From Theodoxus fluviatilis (Eukaryota > Mollusca > Gastropoda > Cycloneritida > Neritidae), in contig JAWQFJ010008227.1 in the NCBI GenBank assembly GCA_034096865.1, forward strand, positions 15,001 through 29,753: a stretch of 14,753 nucleotides of DNA, in the 5' to 3' direction. The position numbers were made by a program, and so were the translations under genes. Under the pieces are notes generated by a model. That model was given only the letters and a program-made list of their open reading frames with translations. It ran no database searches and was not told the origin of the DNA. Positions 7,231-14,753 of the stretch are shown piece by piece; position 1 is the first letter of the stretch, and every line of letters begins with the position of its first letter.

Positions 7231-8340
7231 CTCACACAATTGCCACGAGGTCGAGGCACTACGCCAAATCCCATATCGGGATGACTTGCCTGCTTCCTTC
7301 AGTCATTATATTCAGAAACAGATCTGCGTCCTCTTAGCTAATGGAGAGTTATCACGACTCTTTCTATGTATTCCGTTACAGAGGTAAATGAAATATGACG
7401 TTTGAATCGAATACTGTATCTCTTCCCCCTATCAGAAACCCATTTCGCTGCCTTCCAACAACTTTTTAAAATGTACTGCAAGGTTTTCGTGACTTCAACA
7501 GAAAAACAGGGGCGTGTTTCTGCAAATGTCTGTAATGTGTGTGTTTCTGGAATTCTGCAGGTGAAAACCCCATGCCCTGACCGGTAGAAGGATAAAACGT
7601 GAGAACATGCAATCCATTGTTACAATCGTGGCTCATGGAATATCCTTGACACCTGAAGATTTACAAAAACCCCTTGCATTGCCCTAAATAAGATAGACGA
7701 AGCCAACAGTATGTAGCTAGAAGGACAGATATGCATAAGTAACCTACGAACCAGGTCCAGCAAATGCATTCCACCAAGAGTAGTTCTGGAAGACCCTCGG
7801 TTACCCCTGACATGTCAAAGACACTGCCGCGTCCTAACTTTTGGCCGCTATACGAGCTTGTTGTATGTTTACAAGTATTGGCTAGGAAGTTGTCTTGAAA
7901 TTTGCACTGCAGCTCTCTGTCTGACATAACGTGTACCAGCGGGAGTCTTGACCACAGGTGTAATGATGGACTGGGTGAGGGAGACGGCTTTGTAAGACGG
8001 ATGCTTTTAAGCGACGTGAGAATAAAGGGTATTCATGAAAATTTAACTCAAATTAGCTTGGCTTCAGTCATTCTGCAGTTACGTCTACTGCTGTCTATAT
8101 CTGTGGGAATCATCGGTGTTTATTTAGGAGCGCATTTTGCACATTTACGCAATGGCTACGAAGAGAACACGGTTTAAACATGGGTTTCTAAATGGGCGAC
8201 AACTCTAATAGCTCCGATCGTTCTGTCAACGTAATGGAAATCGACAGACCTCCATAGCTTCCTATGTCCATAGCTCTTACTGAGATTCGTACCTCCTGCC
8301 TGAATATGCAGCACATAACACAACTAGAGAGGTAACTGCA
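7231..8340. other. Unannotated stretch, no recognised gene
   Basis: Mixed-composition DNA. The open frame 7902-8177 (91 residues) has a hydrophobic stretch near residues 58-80 (RLLLSISVGIIGVYLGAHFA) that could be a membrane helix. It matches no family I know, and its upstream context is not gene-like. Confidence 0.3.
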
Positions 8341-8344
8341 AAGC

Positions 8345-8384
8345 GAGGACGGACGAACGAATGGACGGACGGACAGACAAACAA
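8345..8384. repeat. Degenerate GGAC/GAAC/GACA tetranucleotide tract
   Basis: Consecutive tetramers GGAC, GAAC, GAAT, GGAC, GGAC, AGAC, AAAC run through GGACGGACGGACAGAC. It resembles the tetranucleotide tracts at 2497-2531 and 14696-14722, which may be retroposon tails, but no element body is recognised beside it. Confidence 0.6.
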
Positions 8385-8530
8385 ATTTCAATGATGAACA
8401 CAAGCGCAGAGAACATAAATGTTTTAAAGTAGGATATTCGTCATTTCACGCATTTGCACGCGGTGAAAAGAGAATATAGAATAGAATGGAATGAAAAACC
8501 CTATTTTGGCATTATTCTTCAATAATTCTC

Positions 8531-8540
8531 TCATTTTCAG
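8531..8540 (+). promoter_or_regulatory. Acceptor-like pyrimidine tract immediately before the minisatellite
   Basis: TCATTTTCAG, with TTCTTCAATAATTCTC just before it, is a good match to a 3' splice site, and the array begins at the next base. The array's own variant unit also contains TGCAG before CAAG, so the CAG may simply be repeat sequence. Confidence 0.25.
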
Positions 8541-10743
8541 CAAGTCAGACTGCACCAAGTCAGAGTGCACCAAGTCAGACTGCACCAAGTCAGAGTGCAC
8601 CAAGTCAGAGTGCACCAAGTCAGAGTGCACCAAGTCAGAGTGCACCAAGTCAGAGTGCACCAAGTCAGAGTGCACCAAGTCAGAGTGCACCAAGTCAGAG
8701 TGCGCCAAGTCAGAGTGCAGCAAGTCAGACTGCACCAAGTCAGAGTGCACCAAGTCAGAGTGCACCAAGTCAGAGTGCACCAAGTCAGACTGCACCAAGT
8801 CAGAGTGCACCAAGTCAGAGTGCACCAAGTCAGAGTGCACCAAGTCAGACTGCACCAAGTCAGAGTGCACCAAGTCAGAGTGCACCAAGTCAGAGTGCAC
8901 CAAGTCAGAGTGCACCAAGTCAGACTGCACCAAGTCAGAGTGCACCAAGTCAGAGTGCACCAAGTCAGACTGCACCAAGTCAGACTGCACCAAGTCAGAG
9001 TGCACCAAGTCAGACTGCACCAAGTCAGAGTGCAGCAAGTCAGAGTGCACCAAGTCAGACTGCACCAAGTCAGAGTGCACCAAGTCAGAGTGCACCAAGT
9101 CAGACTGCACCAAGTCAGAGTGCACCAAGTCAGAGTGCAGCAAGTCAGAGTGCAGCAAGTCAGACTGCACCAAGTCAGAGTGCACCAAGTCAGAGTGCAC
9201 CAAGTCAGAGTGCACCAAGTCAGACTGCACCAAGTCCGAGTGCACCAAGTCAGACTGCACCAAGTCAGAGTGCAGCAAGTCAGACTGCACCAAGTCAGAG
9301 TGCACCAAGTCAGAGTGCACCAAGTCAGAGTGCACCAAGTCAGAGTGCACCAAGTCAGAGTGCACCAAGTCAGACTGCACCAAGTCAGAGTGCACCAAGT
9401 CAGAGTGCAGCAAGTCAGAGTGCAGCAAGTCAGAGTGCACCAAGTCAGAGTGCACCAAGTCAGAGTGCACCAAGTCAGACTGCACCAAGTCAGAGTGCAC
9501 CAAGTCAGACTGCACCAAGTCAGAGTGCACCAAGTCAGAGTGCACCAAGTCAGAGTGCACCAAGTCAGAGTGCACCAAGTCAGACTGCACCAAGTCAGAG
9601 TGCACCAAGTCAGACTGCACCAAGTCAGAGTGCACCAAGTCAGACTGCACCAAGTCAGACTGCACCAAGTCAGACTGCACCAAGTCAGAGTGCACCAAGT
9701 CAGAGTGCACCAAGTCAGACTGCACCAAGTCAGAGTGCACCAAGTCAGAGTGCACCAAGTCAGAGTGCACCAAGTCAGAGTGCACCAAGTCAGAGTGCAC
9801 CAAGTCAGAGTGCACCAAGTCAGACTGCACCAAGTCAGAGTGCACCAAGTCAGAGTGCACCAAGTCAGACTGCACCAAGTCAGACTGCACCAAGTCAGAG
9901 TGCACCAAGTCAGACTGCACCAAGTCAGAGTGCACCAAGTCAGACTGCACCAAGTCAGAGTGCACCAAGTCAGACTGCACCAAGTCAGAGTGCACCAAGT
10001 CAGACTGCACCAAGTCAGAGTGCACCAAGTCAGAGTGCACCAAGTCAGAGTGCACCAAGTCAGACTGCACCAAGTCAGAGTGCACCAAGTCAGAGTGCAC
10101 CAAGTCAGAGTGCACCAAGTCAGACTGCACCAAGTCAGAGTGCACCAAGTCAGAGTGCACCAAGTCAGAGTGCACCAAGTCAGACTGCACCAAGTCAGAG
10201 TGCACCAAGTCAGAGTGCACCAAGTCAGAGTGCACCAAGTCAGAGTGCACCAAGTCAGAGTGCACCAAGTCAGAGTGCACCAAGTCAGAGTGCACCAAGT
10301 CAGAGTGCACCAAGTCAGACTGCACCAAGTCAGAGTGCACCAAGTCAGAGTGCACCAAGTCAGAGTGCACCAAGTCAGAGTGCACCAAGTCAGACTGCAC
10401 CAAGTCAGAGTGCACCAAGTCAGAGTGCACCAAGTCAGAGTGCACCAAGTCAGACTGCACCAAGTCAGAGTGCACCAAGTCAGAGTGCACCAAGTCAGAC
10501 TGCACCAAGTCAGAGTGCACCAAGTCAGAGTGCAGCAAGTCAGAGTGCAGCAAGTCAGACTGCACCAAGTCAGAGTGCACCAAGTCAGAGTGCACCAAGT
10601 CAGACTGCACCAAGTCAGACTGCACCAAGTCAGAGTGCACCAAGTCAGACTGCACCAAGTCAGAGTGCACCAAGTCAGAGTGCACCAAGTCAGAGTGCAC
10701 CAAGTCAGACTGCACCAAGTCAGAGTGCACCAAGTCAGACTGC
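8541..10743. repeat. 15-bp minisatellite, 147 units, no phase-shifting indels
   Basis: The unit is TGCACCAAGTCAGAG. All 147 units keep one phase from 8541 to 10743. The main variant site is the last base (GAG or GAC: about 44 GAC by hand count). Rarer variants are TGCAGC for TGCACC (about ten), TGCGCC once (8701) and GTCCGAG once (about 9236). Because 15 is a multiple of three and no unit contains a stop in five of the six frames, long frames open on both strands: CTKSE/D and HQVRV/L repeats on plus (8491-10758; 8565-10880), and HSDLV/QSDLV on minus (8424-10850, 808 residues). The variants give conservative changes in every frame, so they do not identify a coding frame. The non-repeat ends of these frames show no signal peptide or domain. 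I take the array as a minisatellite first, and as a repeat-protein exon only as an alternative. Confidence 0.97.
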
Positions 10744-12771
10744 TCAGTGTGTATTTGACGCCGTCCGCTTGCCTTGCACAAGATTTCAGACGGAGGACAA
10801 TTTCTCCCTACACCGCTCGGGACACCGTGTTCAAGATCCATTTCTACCATCTCTCTGAGTCTCCGGCCTTTCTCTGTTGAGATTAGAAGGTGAACAACGC
10901 AGCTTCAGATTTTCTCTGCTGACCCATCACTTTTCATCGACGCCTTTCATCATGCCAGTCAAAGGTGATGTTGGAATCCTGAATGTTTATTGCTTCCACT
11001 ATGTTGACTCTCAGGTGGTGTATTCTCTTTGCACGCTCACGCCTCACATGTTATTTGATAGATTATTCATATACTCCTTAGTATACATGTACATGTATAT
11101 TTGCATGATTTTACACTGTGATGCAACTTTTTGTACTTGTGAGTAGATGAGGTTAATAATTGGTGTTATTAATAAACCTTTTATGTGGTCATGGTAAGTA
11201 TATGTATGAATATATCAATAATATATATTTTACATTGTGCAACAAAACTTGCTTTGACAGATTTGATGGCATTAACAAGTTGTATGTGATATATATTGTC
11301 AACATAGAAAAGTGTTTAACTGTGATAATGTTCCCATGCATCATGTAGACCATATTTGTTACCTCGTAATTACTGTGAATTCCCTCAGTATTAAGCCATT
11401 AACTTAATGAATGTTAGAACATGTTAACCTTTTATTGGAAGTGGGCATTCAATAATGTAGCTGTGTTTTTATTTACTTCTCCTTCCAGCATGTTTATCAG
11501 TACTTGTTAACAGTGCTAAATCTATGACACAGTATTTAATCAATCTCTAGCCCTCTGCTTTATGCCTTTTTTAGGAACATTCACACCATTGTTTTTAGCT
11601 TACTATCAATGTTACATTCTTTTTGTATTAAAATTCTTAAACACAAAACGAATGGTTATCTCAATGTGTTTGTTTTTTTGGCAATGAAAAAGACAGAAGA
11701 GAAAACCAAACAAAGATGCATTGAACAAGGTCTGTTTTCACTTTTGGCATGCTGTTAACTTGCAGGACTGTAGGTCTGTGATGGATGTCCTCATGGTAAC
11801 TTGTCAATATCTTTCATTTGGATACAACTGGATCGCACTGATATGGCCAAACTGGGCCTGGAAACGTTGAACACACAAAGGACGTGCTGGGGCAGATGTG
11901 ATGGTGTCAGAGCAGATGGTGTCAGACCATGTGACGTCAGGTCATCAGCCTGACTAGCACTAGGGTGACCTCTTGTTACAGACCAAGGCTGACAACTGTC
12001 ACGTGTTGCTAATTGTAGGATGAATCAAGAGGTGGGCTGATGAAAGGGTAGAGGGGAGCAAATTAGGAGCAGTCAGTGAGGGGAGGGCAGTTTGTGTAGA
12101 GGACAGCTGTTTCATGGGAGCTTGCACAACGCTAGTGCTGAAGTAACCACAGTGTGACATGCGGAGATCGAAAAGTATTTTCAACCTGACACAACTTCTC
12201 AAAACCACTTGCCTGTGCAGGAAAGTAGACTGAACACTCACTTGTCCCAAAGCAAGAGCCACTGGACCGAAAAAAGTTTGCAGCACCACAGTAATTGTAC
12301 TTGTCAAATTATTATCTGTGTCTTTTAGCTTTTAAATGTGTTTAGCACTGACCATGAATACAATATCGCTATGCTAACTGGAAATGTAAGAGATGACACG
12401 GTTCTCAAGCTGCTGTGTGCTTCCATTCTGAAATGAATCCGAGGGAAATTTGGTTGCCCCTTTTGGGTAGGTCTAGATCGACTTCTCCTTGCCTGAAGAG
12501 AACATTTGGTTGCCCTGGGCAGTTGGGTAATTGCTTGTGTTGGACCCTGAATTTCTCTCGCATGGTTTGTGTAGATATTGGACAAATCTACGTTTTAGGG
12601 TTTCTTCCTTGAGTGCCAACTTTATCATGTCTTCAGGAAAGTGTATTTATTGACATTAAAAATGGGAGTTCGTGTAGTTTAAAGCACCATCCCCTCATCA
12701 CTTTCGCTTGTCTTCTCCCCCTTCTCTTTGCCTTTCCTCATTCGTTTTATCAACCTAACACCCGCCACACC

Positions 12772-12775
<4 letters not shown>
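10744..12775. other. AT-rich unannotated stretch, intron- or UTR-like
   Basis: Mostly AT-rich DNA with stops in all frames. It contains AATAAA at 11170-11175 and a 15-bp dimer at 11900-11929. The minus frame 11999-12307 (102 residues) and the frames around 12325-12813 show no domain I recognise. A 12-base word, ATTTGGTTGCCC, occurs at about 12449 and again at about 12505. Confidence 0.35.
11900..11929 (+). repeat. Two-copy 15-bp direct repeat
   Basis: GATGGTGTCAGAGCA is followed at once by GATGGTGTCAGACCA. The copies differ at one base (G/C after GTCAGA), the same change that dominates the 15-bp array upstream. Confidence 0.8.

Positions 12776-12804
<29 letters not shown>
12776..12804. repeat. 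(CT)n microsatellite, short
   Basis: An uninterrupted CT run of 29 bases preceded by CCCATC. Open frames ending in LSLSL or beginning with ER repeats here are repeat artefacts. Confidence 0.95.
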
Positions 12805-12806
<2 letters not shown>

Positions 12807-13043
12807 TCAATGATTGTGTCATAATTCGTAAAGAAAGTATATACATGTATCATGCATTCAAGACAACAACAGAAGAATGGAAGAAATGAATATGAATCAA
12901 CGGTTTTTGCCGAATGGTGAAAGGATGTGCAGTAACTTACATTGCATATGTCTACACCCATGACACTGTGCCCTGTCACACGTTGCTATTTAGAACCTGA
13001 AGTTACAAAGCTTTGTTGTGTGAAAGTTTCATTTTGCAATGGG
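12805..13043. other. Spacer between two CT microsatellites
   Basis: Non-repetitive sequence with no recognisable gene or RNA. Confidence 0.35.
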
Positions 13044-13583
<540 letters not shown>

Positions 13584-13692
13584 GATCGGGTTCGAACCCG
13601 CAACCTCTCGAGAAAAGAGGGGGGAAAACACACACACGCAAAAACACAAAAAACCAGGTCGGGTTCGAACCCACAACCTCTCGAAAAAAGAG
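13584..13692 (-). repeat. Two direct copies of a B-box-like (tRNA T-arm) unit
   Basis: The segments 13584-13619 and 13657-13692 are the same 36-base unit with three differences, 73 bases apart. Each contains GGGTTCGAACCC, a self-complementary word that fits the RNA polymerase III B-box (GGTTCGANNCC) on either strand. On the minus strand each B-box is preceded by CTCGAGAGGTTG or TTCGAGAGGTTG. A T run follows the left copy on the minus strand. They look like detached tRNA 3' halves or a tRNA-derived repeat. Confidence 0.6.
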
Positions 13693-13703
13693 AGAGAAAA
13701 AAA

Positions 13704-13778
13704 GTTTCAGCGCAGAATCGAACCTGGTCATGTATGATCAAGAGTCCAACGCTCTACAAGCTGAGCCATTAGAGAATC
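13704..13778 (-). tRNA. Degenerate tRNA-Lys(CUU)-like relic
   Basis: On the minus strand the order is a D-arm GCTC-AGCTTGTA-GAGC (A-box TGGCTCAGCTTGTAGAGC), then TTGGA-CTCTTGA, whose loop would place CTT as anticodon (tRNA-Lys), then a B-box GGTTCGATTC. The anticodon stem, T stem and acceptor stem do not pair properly, so it cannot fold as a working tRNA. It is a pseudogene or a tRNA-derived SINE head. The two B-box units lie directly downstream on the same strand. Confidence 0.5.
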
Positions 13779-13789
13779 GATATGACGGA

Positions 13790-14038
13790 GTGTTTGTAAA
13801 GCATTTATAACGTTCTTTTCCCTAAACCCCCTTGCAAGCTATCGGCCCAGGAAACAATCGACCATATATATTAAACATGATGGATAGGTTCAGGAAGCTC
13901 CTATTATGACATGTTTTGTTTTGCTTTGGCATGTCATAGACGCTGAATTAACACTCACACAGTCACACAGAGGAGGAGGTGTATTATAGATGTTCACCCC
14001 AGACATGTGCATTGCAGCATTTGTACTCATTCACGCAC
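13790..14038. other. Unannotated stretch with one hairpin
   Basis: No gene is recognised. It contains the inverted repeat at 13905-13938. Confidence 0.3.
13905..13938. repeat. 9-bp perfect inverted repeat
   Basis: TATGACATG (13905-13913) and CATGTCATA (13930-13938) are exact reverse complements around a 16-base T-rich spacer. Confidence 0.8.

Positions 14039-14083
<45 letters not shown>
14039..14083. repeat. (TAA)n microsatellite
   Basis: About 15 perfect copies of TAA. The poly-Asn and poly-Ile frames across it are artefacts. Confidence 0.95.
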
Positions 14084-14085
<2 letters not shown>

Positions 14086-14252
14086 AGACTACTTATACGC
14101 CCATACCTTCCCTAATAGGCAAGCTCATGGCGTTTACAATGAAAAGTCTACATTCATACAAAGCATTCCAACACTCGCACACTGCACAGTTGAAACAAAA
14201 AAGAGTTTTAGTTTTAGTAGGAAAAGATAACTCTGTTCGACTCGATCTGGTT

Positions 14253-14460
14253 ATTCCGTCAATTGAAATCTCGGGGGGGGGGGGGGGGGGGTTTCGAGTT
14301 TACGACCTACATAAATCAATTTCTTTTCAAACCTCGATTCTGAAAATTTGATACATTCAATCGGACCTAACTTCCAGTAAGTGTGCAAAATGTCAAGGAA
14401 ATCCGTCCAGTAGTTTTTGAGAAATCAGCCGTTAAGTCGGGACAGAGAGGCAGACATGCA
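14253..14460. repeat. Direct repeat copy 1 (dispersed repeat of unknown class)
   Basis: From TTTCGAGTTTACGACCT at 14292 to GTTAAGTCGGGACAGA at about 14446 the sequence is nearly identical to copy 2 at an offset of 250. Similarity extends left to ATTCCGTCAATTGA at 14253 (offset 259, because of the 18-base G run at 14273-14290). Both copies carry ATCCRTCCAGTAGTTTTT, GAAATCAGCC and a GACAGA end. This kind of end followed by GACA repeats is common in dispersed invertebrate repeats, from memory. I cannot name the family. Confidence 0.85.
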
Positions 14461-14511
14461 AATAAAATCACGTCACGTTATTGATGACGTCACACATTTT
14501 GAAATTTCGCC

Positions 14512-14722
14512 ATTCCATCAATTGACTATTTAGGGAGGTGCTTTCGAGTTTACGACCTTAAAAAACCACTTTCTCTTCAAACCTCGATTCTGAAAATTTG
14601 ATACATTCAATCGGACCTAACTTCCAGTTAGTGTGCAAAATGTCAAGGAAATCCATCCAGTAGTTTTTTAGAAATCAGCCGTTAAGTCGGGACAGACACA
14701 CAAACACACAGACAGACAGATA
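14512..14722. repeat. Direct repeat copy 2 with (GACA)n-like tail
   Basis: This is the second copy of the unit at 14253. It differs at a few positions (for example ATCCATCC for ATCCGTCC) and ends in a CA/GACA-rich tail at 14693-14722 that copy 1 has only in rudiment. The spacer between the copies contains TGACGTCA at 14485-14492. Confidence 0.85.
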
Positions 14723-14733
14723 AAGTCTGTAGG

Positions 14734-14753
14734 ACCTCCAGTAAACCTGGAGG
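14734..14753. repeat. Short hairpin at the window end
   Basis: CCTCCAG and CTGGAGG pair around a 4-6-base loop. A related string, AACCTCCAGGTTT, occurs at about 13541-13553. Confidence 0.6.

Noticed and set aside
8541..10743. CRISPR-like array
   Set aside because: Units are contiguous 15-mers with no unique spacers, and the context is eukaryotic.
8424..10850. 808-residue minus-strand protein with HSDLV/QSDLV repeats as a definite gene
   Set aside because: Five of six frames are open through the same array, the variants are conservative in all of them, and the flanking ends show no domain. Kept only as an alternative reading of the minisatellite.
11999..12307. 102-residue minus-strand open frame
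   Set aside because: No recognisable domain, and its Ser/Thr/Leu-rich composition fits a chance frame.
13979..14351. Poly-Asn and poly-Ile frames
   Set aside because: They cross the TAA microsatellite, and the flanking residues match nothing.

Overview
The window looks like animal nuclear DNA from a repeat-rich, probably marine invertebrate genome. A mollusc is my best guess, by inference only. The support is very long CT, CTT and AAT microsatellites, a non-LTR retrotransposon relic, hAT-like transposon ends, tRNA-like relics, splice- and polyadenylation-type signals, and the absence of any operon-like gene packing. I recognise no complete conserved host gene. Almost everything identifiable is repetitive or mobile-element derived, and most long open frames are by-products of tandem repeats whose unit is a multiple of three.

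Left part (1-4300). The first 58 bases can be read as the end of a terminal coding exon. About 1 kb of AT-rich, 3'UTR-like sequence follows, with an AATAAA at 1057. At 1532-1948 a small open frame with a good start context encodes an N-terminal SAP DNA-binding motif. Its short conserved-looking tail reminds me of SAP/YqaJ-type mobile-element proteins, and it appears truncated. At 2716-3024 lies a perfect 151-bp inverted repeat with a 7-base spacer. No gene is recognised from 3025 to 4300.

Middle part (4300-8540). A dispersed repeat with a tRNA-like T-arm is followed by a C tract and a 308-bp CTT/CTCCTT array. Next is a 5'-truncated, frameshifted relic of an RTE-like LINE reverse transcriptase (5083-5873) with a short tetranucleotide tail. 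A 1.24-kb segment bounded by hAT-like CAGG(G/C)GCGGA ends (5895-7130) follows, with C-tract/TCACGTTTCG boxes near both ends. A second, inverted copy of the dispersed repeat lies just outside it at 7182-7230.

Right part (8541-14753). The most striking object is a 2.2-kb minisatellite of 147 units of 15 bp, with no phase-shifting indel anywhere. Five of its six frames are open. AT-rich unannotated DNA follows, then two CT microsatellites, a cluster of tRNA-like B-box sequences including a degenerate tRNA-Lys-like relic on the minus strand, an AAT microsatellite, and two direct copies of a roughly 200-bp repeat about 250 bp apart at the window end.

No pathway or set of cooperating genes is visible. 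The best candidates for new biology are the perfect palindrome, the phase-locked 15-bp array that starts at an acceptor-like site, and the SAP-motif open frame.
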